Under the pieces are notes generated by a model. It searched no databases. It worked only from the letters and a program-made list of their open reading frames with translations, and was not told the DNA's origin. Shown piece by piece: positions 52,901 through 59,997 of a stretch of DNA of 64,000 bases. A program made the position numbers and the translations under genes. Each line of letters starts with the position of its first letter. Positions within the stretch are counted from its first letter, which is position 1. Source of the DNA: Epiperipatus broadwayi (taxonomy: Eukaryota > Onychophora > Udeonychophora > Euonychophora > Peripatidae); the NCBI GenBank assembly GCA_028023455.1, contig JAQFVV010000072.1:2810501-2874500 (forward strand), read 5' to 3'.

Positions 52901-55209
52901 AGATAAGAGATCTGGCAAAAATTATTTAAAATATTGCAATATTTCAGCTATTTTGCAATGAAATTATGCTTTAAAAGCAAAATGTGTTGTAATTCATTAA
53001 CAATTATCAACAACAATCACATAATCTTTAATTAAAATTACAAGATTATATTCTTATTATGACAAATGATTTTAATAAATCTATATTATGTTTAGGCAAA
53101 AATATTAATCAGACACTCACTTGGACTGAAATAATTTGTACAAATAATCTACACTGATTAATAATATATTACTAAATGTGGCCGAGTCAGAATCAATACC
53201 TGGAAATTATATTAACATCACAACTCTGTTCAATACAGAGCTTGCAACAAATTTCTTGAATACTGCATTCTTAATTGCTGATGAAAGATTTAAAAAGGCG
53301 AAAACTGCTAACAACTTCTGTCTTCATCACAAATTTTTAACTTTTTCATACTTTATCATAGAATCATTTTTCCATTATATTCTTTAACTTTCTTAATAAC
53401 TATACTTAGATGTTCCATTCTCATCTACATCAGTGCTATCATGAACACATCTAAAGTTGTTGGTGTTTCTTCTCCCAATCATGAGTCCATAGCTTAACTC
53501 AATCTGGCTTCCTTTATTGCAGTATGCAACTGTCTAATTCCTCTGAAAATATGAAATCAATTTATCTCACTGAAACCTGTTTTAATTGTCATATAACTGT
53601 GATATATCTATTTTCTTATCAGTATTCCATCAATGAACAATAGAATCAAAAAAATATTTTTTTTCTAAACAATATGTGAAAATATTTCTAATAAAATTTA
53701 AAATTGTCATTTCTAAACTAGACTATTGTTTGGCATTTTTAATTAATTCAGTTCTAGGATTTTTTTTTTTTAGGTTCAAAGTGACTATGGTCCTACACTA
53801 CAATTTTTTTTATAAGAGAATAGTGTTAAGCTGATATTCTGGTTATTCCTCGATTTCTCAAAAGAAAAATCAGTTCCAAAAGCAGGCTTGTTTTGCAGTT
53901 ATAAAAAATAATATTTTATTTTAAAAGATTTAGTGTCAAGTGTATTGTTTAAGTAACATTATTTCTTTAAGGTCTTGTATTAGCGAACTTCAGTGAATGT
54001 AAAAACAGTATTTTTAATTATGATAAAAAAAAATAATTTTTTTTTGATTAATAATGTCAAAAATTTGATTCTGATTTAATTTTTATTGAGTTGATTTTAC
54101 AAGATGATTTACCTTTAATGTTTATTGTTATATTTGAATACGCAGTTAAATTTTATCAAAATTCTTAAGCCATAATAAATTCAGAATTCTAAAATTCAAT
54201 ATAAAACATTTTGGTAAAGATTTACTTTAGTGACCACATCATATTCGCCCTCTAGTTTTTAAAATTATAACTAAAATATTCTAAAATCTTACATATATGC
54301 TCCTATATTACAATTACAGTAAATATTTATTAAAACGTAAAAGATAATAAAAAAATCATTTACATTTTTAAGCATAATTCTGTCCTATGCATACTAGAAA
54401 ATTGGAGAAAAAGGTGGCAGTGATGTGTCTACTTTGGAAGGCAAATTCTTGGAGATATGATGAAAATAAAACTCTGCTGGTACTAGATTGGAATTTCAGT
54501 TTATGCTTTGCTCTCATCCACATATTTTCAATATTCTGGGTATGTATGTCTTAGTCTTTGTGGCAAAAATTAGCCCAGTCAATGACTATTTTTTTGCTGA
54601 CGCCAGTCTCATGCATAATGTATTCTTGGAGCGAATTATGCGACCAAAAATATACTATATTTATAAATGTTCCCAGAGACAGATGACTCTGGGAAAAGAA
54701 AGACCCCTTTCTGATTGTGCTGTGCCGGCGACATGTTCTGCATTGCCATCTATGCCTGCAGAATACATCACCAATGAACACCACACTGTTGGCATGTGGC
54801 ATAATTCTTCAGAAGGTGTCTTCTTGCAAGCCATTTGATGGTCACTATAAAACTGTACACGTGCATGTAATTCGAATTTTTGAACCAAGAGGGTGTTTTT
54901 TTTGTAATAAGTGCTATAAATCTAGATAGTTTAAATTCTTAAGTTTCAAATAATTTAAACTAATTATTTTAATTAATCTAATGTAATTATTTCAACTTCT
55001 TTAAAATGCTAAATATTTTTTTTATTAACTTTTACATTTTAATAAATTTTAATGTAATTGTAACTAGAGGGTGAACATGATTTTTATAATGTGGTCGCTA
55101 AAGTAAACCTTTACCAAGATTTTATATTTAAATACAAATTCTCATTTACTCACCTCATCCATTAATGATTCTTCAACAACTTCGTCATAATCTTCATCTT
55201 TACGTTTCT
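16903..55209 (-). CDS. IPO5: Importin-5-like gene, seven 3'-terminal coding exons
   Basis: Importin-5 is a karyopherin-beta nuclear transport receptor made of HEAT repeats; it binds cargo such as ribosomal proteins and histones in the cytoplasm and releases it on RanGTP in the nucleus. In transcript order the exons are 55209-55154, 46133-46011, 37637-37563, 33745-33601, 28908-28680, 17210-17069 and 16989-16903, 857 nt in all, giving 284 residues plus stop. The order of recognisable blocks follows animal IPO5: acidic EDYDE segment, ILSKVSDVLHALFS, DHQWGLCVFDDVLEH, SPEVRQAAAFGVGVM, NINATENAIAAVAKILK, SHWITWLP, NGNLPRILSIMAEAF and a short C-terminal helix. Every junction is GT-AG and phases close at every join. 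The N-terminal two thirds of the protein lie upstream of this window. The name rests on remembered family similarity, not a search, but the match is long and collinear. Confidence 0.93.
17069..17210 (-). CDS. IPO5: IPO5-like exon: NHPVILGINNGNLPRIL segment
   Basis: Exon of 142 nt. Its first base completes the serine split from the previous exon, then 47 codons follow: NHPVILGINNGNLPRILSIM, AEAFVREAVDEEAD and ITKRMVNIVRQIQ. Vertebrate IPO5 has [20 protein letters not shown] and RLANVVRQVQ here. Acceptor atgcag, donor gtaattg. The intron before it is the longest in the window (about 11.5 kb, carrying a split LINE); the one after it is only 79 bp. Confidence 0.94.
17826..17895 (+). repeat. Possible tRNA-derived SINE remnant
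   Basis: GAGTTCAAATCCC at about 17873 resembles a RNA polymerase III box B (GGTTCRAATCC), with a weak upstream counterpart of box A about 45 bp before. No full tRNA fold can be drawn. Similar traces at 29.4 and 31.9 kb make a decayed SINE plausible. Confidence 0.3.
18125..20225 (-). mobile_element. Non-LTR retrotransposon, reverse transcriptase and 3' part
   Basis: On the minus strand the order is ENELNEAGKKKLKSRKARVL, the RT motif SNYRLIAVTSVLYKVFAYMI at about 19950, GYPMSPVLFFVFG at about 19560 (the GxPLSPxLF motif), FVDDI at about 19440 (catalytic aspartates) and SKEMGIKFSEEKSKLMM, then a C-terminal region and a 3' tail at about 18130. Stops and frameshifts throughout show it is dead; the longest frame is 85 codons (19875-20132). 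Its clade is not the RTE type seen at 13.8 kb; a CR1/L2-like assignment is a guess. The endonuclease half is displaced to 23.1-24.6 kb by about 2.9 kb of other sequence. Confidence 0.82.
20226..23110. mobile_element. About 2.9 kb of foreign sequence splitting the LINE
   Basis: The minus-strand LINE breaks off at about 20225 (start of RT) and resumes at about 23120 (end of the endonuclease-RT linker), so this block looks inserted. It contains a two-copy tandem repeat (20520-20815), a dispersed repeat shared with 13.1 kb, and a more GC-rich piece at 22120-22310 with a 62-codon minus frame of unknown meaning. I find no transposase, terminal repeats or target duplication, so its identity is open. 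Confidence 0.5.
20520..20815. repeat. Tandem repeat, two copies of 148 bp
   Basis: GGATAAGATTTAGGA starts at 20520 and again at 20668. The units share nearly everything, including AGTGCATTGGGAATTTA and ACTCGCACATGTTTTACAAT, with a few substitutions and a 3-5 bp indel. Confidence 0.88.
23120..24620 (-). mobile_element. Non-LTR retrotransposon, endonuclease half and 5' region
   Basis: Minus-strand translation, across several frameshifts, gives VLVAVETHLREKELYW (about 24230), a GRPEWMVAIAYV-like core (about 24080) and IMVIGNVNGYIDDVDNKNGQ (about 23960). The last is a degenerate version of the GDFNxH motif of APE-like endonucleases. This precedes, in element order, the RT half at 18.1-20.2 kb. 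The 5' end near 24620 is not sharp. Plus-strand frame 24326-24520 is a shadow. Confidence 0.72.
24621..28265. other. Intron, no gene recognised
   Basis: Mostly AT-rich. A patch at about 26190-26530 is richer in G+C and contains a 60-codon plus frame (26275-26457) with no recognisable domain; it may be an old retroelement piece. Nothing else can be supported. Confidence 0.45.
28266..28482. mobile_element. 217-bp hairpin MITE
   Basis: Left arm 28266-28327 and right arm 28419-28482 are almost perfect inverted repeats of about 62 bp, starting AATAATCAGC and containing AAGCTAATGCACATG and GATCTTAACAATAAATGAA. A unique spacer of about 90 bp separates them. There is no coding capacity and no certain target duplication. 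It sits about 200 bp from the donor side of the IPO5-like exon at 28680. Confidence 0.85.
28680..28908 (-). CDS. IPO5: IPO5-like exon: NINATENAIAAVAK segment
   Basis: Largest exon here, 229 nt, split-codon bases at both ends (two and two). It encodes 75 whole codons from AMPSLLNMI through SSENINATENAIAAVAKILK, SVDEILSHWITWLPVWEDE and YLCDLIE, followed by AG of a split serine. Vertebrate IPO5 has ENVNATENCISAVGKIMK, LPHWLSWLP and YLCDLIES at the same places. Donor is gttagtg, weaker than the other donors in this gene. The open frame continues 30 nt into the intron, so an uncritical ORF call would overrun the exon. Confidence 0.95.
28965..30430. repeat. Pair of dispersed repeat copies and SINE-like traces
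   Basis: 28965-29110 and 30242-30400 are diverged direct copies: both have ATGCGTAA(A/G)TGCA, TTTGAATC(T/A)TA-GTC and ATAAAGG(T/C)AAAA at matching positions. Between them, at 29380-29450, GAGCAGTTGGTAAAG and then GGTTCTTGAATCAC resemble tRNA box A and box B spacing. Together they suggest remnants of a tRNA-derived SINE family. Confidence 0.4.
31840..31915 (-). repeat. tRNA-like SINE segment
   Basis: On the minus strand TGGCTCAGTTAGAGC (31894-31908) matches a polymerase III box A and GGTACGAATCC (31844-31854) matches box B, with tRNA-like spacing. No clean acceptor stem is visible, so a tRNA-derived SINE is more likely than a functional tRNA gene. Confidence 0.5.
31930..33101. mobile_element. 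GGT transposon E3 with GATGGCGCTG subterminal box
   Basis: Outer inverted repeats of 32 bp, (G/A)GTACAAGTATCA at both ends, are followed immediately by GATGGCGCTGTT. The left subterminal box is complete (through ATAATGTTTCCTGGCCG); the right one has lost about 28 bp. The interior is a minisatellite and homopolymer runs, with no coding sequence. No matching target duplication is visible; the element lies inside the larger palindrome. Confidence 0.65.
32030..32600. repeat. Minisatellite, four to five copies of about 95-116 bp
   Basis: Units are marked by CTTACCTTTTTTTTT(G/A)ACATATTA at about 32101, 32217 and 32319, and degenerate forms at about 32412 and 32568. Each is preceded by TATTAAATAAATAA. 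Spacing shrinks along the array, in part by loss of T-tract and internal bases. Confidence 0.75.
33601..33745 (-). CDS. IPO5: IPO5-like exon: SPEVRQAAAFGVGVM HEAT repeat
   Basis: Exon of 145 nt that opens in phase 0 and closes with the first base of a split codon. It encodes 48 residues including YFLPQMLEFLSD, KSPEVRQAAAFGVGVMGQF and a C-terminal VCA that runs into E-A-M of the next exon. The SPEVRQAA(A/S)FGxGVM pattern is the signature helix pair of a HEAT repeat and matches vertebrate NSPEVRQAAAYGLGVMAQ. Acceptor ctatttag, donor gtaaata. The apparent initiator ATG at its 5' edge is an internal methionine, not a start. Confidence 0.94.
33746..36340 (-). other. Intron, no further feature recognised
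   Basis: Part of the 3.8-kb intron between the exons at 33601-33745 and 37563-37637. Short frames such as 34007-34222 and 35835-36038 show no domain. Confidence 0.5.
36349..37534. mobile_element. GGT transposon E1, perfect 8-bp target duplication (1186 bp)
   Basis: Flanked by perfect AAAAATAC direct repeats (36341-36348 and 37535-37542). Outer inverted repeats of 31 bp begin GGTGCTAG and match at about 22-24 positions, most differences being transitions. The subterminal box GATGGCGCCGTTTTCGTGC (left) and GATGGCACCGCTAAAAC (right, 10-bp deletion) follows. The interior holds a diverged two-copy repeat at about 37054-37190 (AAAATAGCGGTAA) and no transposase. It lies in an IPO5-like intron, ending 28 nt from the donor side of the exon at 37563. 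Confidence 0.85.
37563..37637 (-). CDS. IPO5: IPO5-like exon: WGLCVFDDV segment
   Basis: Short exon of 75 nt, phase 0 at both ends, 25 residues from GADRSWCD through HQWGLCVFDDVLEHGGV. It corresponds to vertebrate DRQWGLCIFDDVVEH, one of the best conserved stretches of importin-5. Acceptor ttttag, donor gtaagaa. It is easily missed because a 270-nt shadow reading frame runs over it on the other strand. A 1186-bp transposon with a perfect 8-bp target duplication stops 28 nt from the donor side of this exon. Confidence 0.93.
37638..42060 (-). other. Long AT-rich intron tract with strand skew
   Basis: No feature with borders. From about 40600 to 43300 the plus strand has far more C than G (for example 14 C and 1 G in 40741-40800). 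A G run (38918-38932) and a C run (38667-38675) flank the lower part. Short peptides in the minus frames look semi-coding but are full of stops. Confidence 0.5.
42097..42228 (-). CDS. Hypothetical 43-residue frame downstream of a TATA-like site
   Basis: ATG at 42228 opens 43 codons with a balanced composition (METSRIGEIYQKLYAREITD, then TTRWRKVVFW) and a TAA stop. It lies about 235 nt downstream of a strong TATA-box-like site on the same strand. I recognise no family. It could be the start of a transcript whose exon ends at one of the GT dinucleotides in it, the leader region of a decayed retroelement, or chance. Confidence 0.25.
   Translation of the reverse strand: METSRIGEIYQKLYAREITDAGLVYKTTRWRKVVFWTINILKV
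42430..42500 (-). promoter_or_regulatory. TATA-box promoter-like cluster
   Basis: On the minus strand a CCAAT box (42490-42494) lies 22 bp before TATAAAAG (42461-42468), which is followed about 25-30 bp later by a GGGGGCTCTCTCTC stretch. The surrounding 4 kb has very few G+C-rich motifs, so the cluster stands out. It might be the promoter of a retroelement LTR or of an intronic transcript. No matching second copy (LTR partner) is present in the window. Confidence 0.35.
43301..46010 (-). other. Intron, no further feature recognised
   Basis: AT-rich with T and C homopolymers (44530-44548, 44622-44634). Frames at 44188-44373 and 44773-45024 show no domain. Confidence 0.45.
46011..46133 (-). CDS. 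IPO5: IPO5-like exon: HEAT repeat segment
   Basis: Exon of 123 nt, phase 0 at both ends, encoding 41 residues that begin DDEDVFILSKVSDVL and end LLPHVVRLL. Borders are tttttag acceptor and gtaagtg donor, a near-consensus 5' splice site. The block corresponds to vertebrate IPO5 DVYILTKVSDILHSIFSS and the following helix ending in LLPLIV. The intron on its 5' side is 9.0 kb and holds the deleted Merlin copy, a GGT transposon and RTE and Penelope pieces; the intron on its 3' side is 8.4 kb. Confidence 0.93.
46552..46960 (-). mobile_element. RTE-like LINE, 3' fragment (copy C)
   Basis: This is a minus-strand copy of the last 400 bp of the RTE element at 13.8-15.9 kb. It shares the 3' GATGATGATGA tail, the segment around ATTGATGGACAATTAAAATC and the start of the FNKCVLxVLTYxSE region. 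It is 5'-truncated just after that point and has no reverse transcriptase core. The plus-strand frame 46659-46883 is a shadow. Confidence 0.82.
47760..48030 (-). pseudogene. Penelope-like reverse transcriptase scrap
   Basis: A 78-codon minus frame contains GLPIRPASMSAINSITGYF and YLDHNSNIVLTDGGGFL. This resembles the block PGRPIVSxINSxTxxLSxYLD that Penelope-like element reverse transcriptases have before the catalytic motif. The flanking frames are closed and no second RT motif is visible, so only a scrap survives. It lies between two RTE copies. The assignment is by remembered pattern only. Confidence 0.45.
48044..50180 (-). mobile_element. RTE-like LINE, endonuclease to RT (copy B)
   Basis: Minus-strand translation gives an endonuclease piece CEVRRKDEEATELKSGHVFY-like (about 50090), a WKWTQKYSNESIAELDYI core (about 49660), the linker ending LEPVNHLKILTEF, then RT with IENLDLADN at about 48310, where the catalytic FADD has decayed. 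It matches copy A through the linker and RT and carries the endonuclease part that copy A lacks. Its 3' end is missing after about 48044, where it overlaps the 5' end of copy C by about 80 bp. Many stops; dead. Confidence 0.8.
50411..51396. mobile_element. GGT transposon E2 with 8-bp target duplication (986 bp)
   Basis: Outer inverted repeats of 32 bp share GGTTCTACAACTTCG and ATCCACA at the same positions. They are followed at both ends by GATGGCGCTGTT(T/G)CTAT and the rest of the subterminal box. Flanks TATCATTT (50403-50410) and CATCATTT (51397-51404) agree at 7 of 8 positions. The interior includes long A and T runs (50900-51280) and a 95-codon plus frame (50458-50745) that starts inside the box and has no recognised domain. 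No transposase. Confidence 0.8.
51405..54204. other. Intron, no named feature
   Basis: Contains a 10-bp perfect hairpin (51834-51860) and a stretch at 52150-52260 whose plus frame (MKQLQVWTEENSDEKKEDVM) looks like decayed coding sequence of unknown origin. A 69-codon frame at 53178-53387 is unassigned. Confidence 0.4.
54213..55115 (-). mobile_element. Merlin transposon, internally deleted non-autonomous copy (903 bp)
   Basis: Terminal inverted repeats start GGTAAAG(A/G)TTTACTTTAG and include GACCACAT and a subterminal TTC(G/A)CCCTCTAGTT. Flanks AACATTTT (54205-54212) and AAGATTTT (55116-55123) agree at 7 of 8. On the minus strand an 83-codon frame (54802-54551) contains a zinc-ribbon-like CRHRWQCRTCRRHSTIRKGS and then VSKKIVIDWANFC, the N-terminal half of an IS1595/Merlin transposase. 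It is followed almost directly by IENMWMRAKHKLKF and SSYLQEFAF, the C-terminal end. The whole DDE core between them is missing, so the copy could only move with a transposase made elsewhere. It ends 38 nt from the IPO5-like exon at 55154. Confidence 0.88.
55154..55209 (-). CDS. IPO5: IPO5-like exon: acidic linker
   Basis: Exon of 56 nt between the acceptor ...ctatttag and the donor gtgagta. It starts with the last two bases of a split codon and then encodes 18 residues beginning KRKDEDYDEVVEES and ending LMDE, which join in phase 0 to DDEDVFILSK of the next exon. In known IPO5 proteins this is the highly acidic loop (EDYDEQVEESLQDEDD in vertebrates). It is the most 5' exon I can find in the window; no exon for the preceding residues is visible up to 64000. 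A second AG two bases into the exon is an alternative acceptor that I cannot exclude. A Merlin-type transposon ends 38 nt downstream of its donor side. Confidence 0.9.
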
Positions 55210-56700
55210 CTAAATAGAAATAACAAATTTGTAATAAAAGGCATTTTTAAAATGTAAGCAGATGGTTTTTTTTTGTATGTTTGCTTGGGGTAAAAAAAAT
55301 TTCCAAAAAAAATATATACATAGTTTTTTTAAAATTTTCAAAGTAACATCAATTTTTAATATTACTTATTAATTTATTTGTAATAAAATGATACCACACA
55401 AACACATAACTTATATCACATAAATTTTTGAAATAATAGCTTTTTTCTGTAAGACAATTTTCAAGTGGACCGCAAATTGAACATCAGACCACAACAACAT
55501 CAATGACTGTAGACCCCCCGACAAAAATTTTGGCTATTTGTTCTTCAGTCAGCGAGCATACAGCCAGTTTATGGTTATATTTGTTAGTAAGGGAACCCTA
55601 GTATTAGGGTTTTTATCATACTTATACCATCATAATCAAAGTATCTAAATAGTAGGATATGCAAATGAAGAAATACTTATATTTTTAAAATACATGCATA
55701 GAAACTATGTTCTTTCAATAACTAATTTAAAAAAAAAAAAAAACACTTTTTCATGACTGGACTATCACTTTTAATAAAGTATATATTATCTCATCATTAA
55801 CAATTTATTTTTAATAAGGTTTTGAGTATAGCATGTCTATATTATAAGCAAATATTTGAATGCATAATAAAATTTAACATCATTCCAATTTTTTTTCAAT
55901 ACTGCTATATGTTTTCTCATATTTAGTAATAATGTGTTGTATTAATAATCAAATAGACAAAACATTAAGTGATCTTGTCAAAATTAAAACAAACCCAGTG
56001 ATTTTTTTCTTGATTATCATTCTATACTATTTGTTACAACCCAACTCGGAGTAACAATTAATAGCAGCTACTGGTAAAATAATAATGATCAATTTAGTTA
56101 TAATTGCTAGTAACAACTAATAATAAATTAAGATAAAAAGGCAAAAGACTTCAATAAGCCTCCATTCAATCAAGTGCATTTTTATTACACATATATATAA
56201 TTTCAAATACATAAATGCTCTTTTATTTCAAAAAGATAATAAAAATAAGAATATGCAGCTGCAGCCAATAGCATTTAAAAAACTATAAATTATTATAAAT
56301 GCTCATAATAAAAATGGTGAACCCCCCAAAAATTATATCTTTATTACCCAATTCAATATACAGAATCTAATCTCCATTCTATAATAGACACATTCAAATC
56401 ATGTCATAGATTTTCATCTACTCCATGTCCCACATATTGCAACTTTTAGCATTTCTCCACACAGCTCATTTCATATTCATGAAAGTTAGCTTTATTCTGG
56501 ATTATATTTCAAATTGCATAATATTTTCCCTATTAATCCTCATAATATCAATCTTTAAAAAAACAATACATTTATAAATATCAATAAATAAATGTGAATT
56601 TTTTTTTAACATTATAATTCATCAGAAAATATAAAATCATTTTGTTTATTATCACTGCCATTAATACCTTTTTAACAACAGCATACACCTCCCTTTTTTT
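55210..56700. other. Intron, no gene recognised
   Basis: I searched this stretch for the next upstream importin exon and found none. Near 55590 a short palindrome GGGAACCCTAGTATTAGGG is visible. Confidence 0.45.
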
Positions 56701-56727
56701 CTTTCAAAATATATATGATTTATAAAA

Positions 56728-57010
56728 TATAATGTTCTTTTCCAGTAAATCCAATCAAAAAATATAATATATACACTCTCCTTTTTTCTTTCCAAACACT
56801 TTATTTTTTTCATCACTATATATACACAAACACACATACGAATATATGACTACATATATATGACTACAAATAAGGTGATCGAAACTTAGTGAACAAGTAA
56901 ATGTATACATAGGGTGATGAAAAAATAGATTTTGGAAAGAAAAAAGGAGAATGTATATATTATATTTTTTAATTGGATTTAGTGGAAAAGAACATTATAT
57001 AAAATCATTT
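56728..57010. repeat. Inverted repeat, arms of about 100 bp
   Basis: Left arm 56728-56838 and right arm 56912-57010 are inverted copies containing TAATGTTCTTTTCCA(G/C)TAAA, TCTCCTTTTTTCTTTCCAAA and TTTTTTCATCAC. The spacer of about 75 bp holds TATA and CACA microsatellite. A MITE is likely; borders and target duplication are not clear. Confidence 0.75.
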
Positions 57011-59117
57011 ATAATTTTATCAATAACATTGAACACACACACATATCATAAATATTTAATATCTATATTCTTTACTTTGTCATATTATTTCTTATAAATA
57101 ATTTATACACTTTAAACATTTTATTGGATAAGTTGAAAAGATTTTTAATATTTATGATTTATAGTTATAGAATAAAAAATAAAAGAATAATTATGAATAA
57201 CAAAACGTGAACAAATATAATAGATATCATACATTAGTTAAAAATAAAATTGTAAATATATTATTTATTTAAAAGTATAAGATTATAGTTTTATAATTGA
57301 TATAATATAAAGAACAATAATAATTAGATTTTAAACATATTAAAACAAGTATAATTAATACAACCAAATTAATTATTTGATTACATTTTTACGGACAAGA
57401 ATATACAAGTATAACCTGTATATTTTGTTGTATTATACTTATCATTAATTTGCTTTATTCAATTTATTTATTATTGTATCATAGTTCTGAAGAAAACTGC
57501 AAGACAGTCAAAATCTGACAATATAAAAAGTTTTACAAAAAGTGTATAGGTTGTATTTATAAGACACATCATATAATCAAGCACATAAATAAATATAAAG
57601 GTAAAATCCATTAGTTGTCAGAGCAGATCACTTCCACTAGCTTTGCAAACTAAAGTAGAAGCAGAGCTCAAAAAGTGGTAGGCATCAGGAGTTATAGAGC
57701 ACATAGCATGATCAGAATGGGCCACCCCAATAGTACCAATCATCAAAGAAAATGATGATGTGCGTATATGTGGGGATTATCGACGCACAATCAACAAAGC
57801 TCTTGATCCAGATAATTACCCATCGCCATCAAAACAAATCCTATCCATATTTATCAAGTGGTAGGGTTTTTACTAAAATTGATCTAAAACACGCACAATT
57901 GCAACTACCTGAGGATGATCAGGTTGCAAGAACATTATCAGTAATAACCCATAAAGGATTATTCAAAATGAACTGTTTGCCTTTTGGTATATCAGTTACC
58001 TCAGCAATATTCCAGAATCATGGATCAATTGGCTGCTCGAATACAGGATATACTACCATATTTTTGATGATGTCTTATTAGTGGCACAAACACCAGAACA
58101 ACTCTGGAATGCCACTAAGAATTCCCAGAAAAATTCAAAGCCTCTGGCATTAAAATAAACTTGGATAAGTGCATATTTGAAGTCAATGAGCTTGAATTTC
58201 TGGCATACAAGATAAATGAAAATTGCATTCATCCAACTCAAAAGAAAGTGTTGGCAATAAAAAAAGCCATAACACACGAAAATAAGAAAGAATTTCATTC
58301 CTTCTTAGGGTTCATAAATTATTAAGAAGGGTTCTTATATCATAAAACCGATGCAGCTGAACACACAGGCTAGTGAACAAAAAGGCAGCCTGGAAGTGGG
58401 ACTGCTTATGATGAAGCCTTCAATAAGATAAAAAATTTAATATCAAAAACAGCAGTATTGACACATTTCAAACCAAAACAGATACTAGTACTAACATGTG
58501 ATTTGTCAGCTGTTGGAACAGGGACAGTGTTGTTTCATAGAAATAATGATGGTACACACAGCCCTATTGCCTTTGCATCAAAGTGCCTCTCAAGGGCTGA
58601 GAGAAGCTATGCTCAAATTGATAGAGAGGCCCTAGTTTTGATCAATGGCATCAAAAAATTTCACAATTATCTATATGATAGATCATTCATCTTACAAACA
58701 GATCAGACCCCTCTTGGGAATATTTGCATCTAACAAAGGAATCCCTGACCATGCCTCGCCACCAATGCTGCTGAAGTTCAATTTCTTGTCAGACTATAAC
58801 TTTGCACTACAGTACATTGAGAGAAAACATATGCCTGGAAAGACTGCAAACAATCTATCCAGTCAATCAATTAATACAATTGACTTGGATTCAAACACAC
58901 CACAGAACAATGAGACAGTGGCTGTATGGACTACTAATGGCCCTGGATTCCAAAAGGTACAAAAAAATGAATCTAACAGAGTTGGCCAAATAAAAACCAG
59001 ACGAGTTGCATTCAACCTGCTGGATGCATAGACTGTACCTCTTGACTGAACATGGTTACATTATATGAGGATCCAGAGTAGTGACTCCCCAGCTGGATGT
59101 TCCCAAGTGCTCAATCT

Positions 59118-59283
59118 GTTACATAATGGGCATGCGGGGATAATCCGAATGAAGATGCTAACAAGACCAATAAACAAGACAAGAATAGAATAAATCTGCT
59201 GTTACATAATGGGCATATGGGAATAGTCTGAATGAAGATGCTAGCAAGACCAGCAAACAAAAAAGATAAACAAGGCAAGAATA
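59118..59283 (+). repeat. 83-bp tandem duplication in the Gypsy integrase start
   Basis: GTTACATAATGGGCAT begins at 59118 and again at 59201, each followed by GAATGAAGATGCTA(A/G)CAAGACCA. The duplication covers the first histidines of the integrase zinc finger; what should follow is deleted. Confidence 0.85.
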
Positions 59284-59370
59284 GCAATAAACCTGAGAAA
59301 CCAACAAAGCGGACAACACGACGTCCAGCTCATCTTGATGATTATGTTCTCCAAGATTCTAAATTTAGTC

Positions 59371-59381
59371 AGGGGAAGGAA
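59371..59381 (+). other. Polypurine tract of the Gypsy element
   Basis: AGGGGAAGGAA directly before the TGTC start of the LTR, the usual primer site for plus-strand synthesis. Confidence 0.7.
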
Positions 59382-59997
59382 TGTCATATTTGAGCTTGCC
59401 TTCAGAAGTGGACTAGTCAATCAATGTGTAAACATGTGGATAACCAATATATAAAAATGGCCAAAGGATGAAACATAAGTAGGGCCAATGCATAAACATA
59501 TGTAAAATATTACCATTAGTTAGGCTCTCTGAATCCAATTGTTGCCACAAAGGGAGGGATCTGACAATAAATAGCCATCCTTTTTAGAGGCAAGTCAAAA
59601 AGAATGTCTGTCTAACTTAACGACAGTATGCACTCTTAAGAAAGAGATGAACGTCTGTCTAAACTGAACGTGCTCTCAACTGAAACCACTTTCAACTGCA
59701 AAAGGGTTTCTAGTATAGTCATTACTGATACATGTATGCAGTGAAGGAAGTCCACAATCGGACTGGAAGCTGCTAAGACTTTGGCCGACTCGAGGGAAGC
59801 TGTCCAGTACAACCAGAAGAGTCTTTTTTAAAACTCACAAGGTAAGCTAATATATACAACTAGAAAGAGTTCAGTCAATGGGCATGGCCAGCTTATTATT
59901 GACTAAGTTATATGTACAATTGTATAACATGTATGTATATTTATTCTAATAAATTATACATATTAATTTTATGAGTGTTCACTTTTTTGATATTACA
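59382..59997 (+). repeat. 3' LTR of the Gypsy element (616 bp)
   Basis: Starts TGTCATAT right after the polypurine tract and can be closed at ATATTACA, giving near-matching short inverted ends. It contains AATAAA near its 3' end (about 59947). No second LTR is in the window, so the length is inferred from the ends only. The bases after it (TTTGGTTTGGACCTGAAACC) look somewhat like the primer-binding region that follows a 5' LTR. Confidence 0.65.

Larger units (their letters stand above)
57603..59381 (+). pseudogene. Ty3/Gypsy pol remnant, 5'-truncated
   Basis: The reading starts inside reverse transcriptase: [40 protein letters not shown], then after a frameshift FTKIDLKHAQLQLPEDDQ (first catalytic Asp), NCLPFGISVTSAIFQN and, in another frame, IFDDVLLVA (the xxDD motif, about 58060). 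RNase H follows: LTCDLSAVGTGTVLFH, DREALVLINGIKKFHNYLY and LQTDQTPL. The integrase zinc-finger start HNGHAGIIRMKML is at about 59125, and then almost all of integrase is missing. The tail TTRRPAHLDDY is a usual Gypsy pol C-terminus. Gag, protease and 5' LTR are absent. Frames 57752-58081, 58458-58733 and 58645-59031 are its surviving pieces. Confidence 0.9.

Noticed and set aside
54488-54929. Plus-strand frames of 116 and 70 codons
   Set aside because: Antisense of the Merlin transposase remnant.
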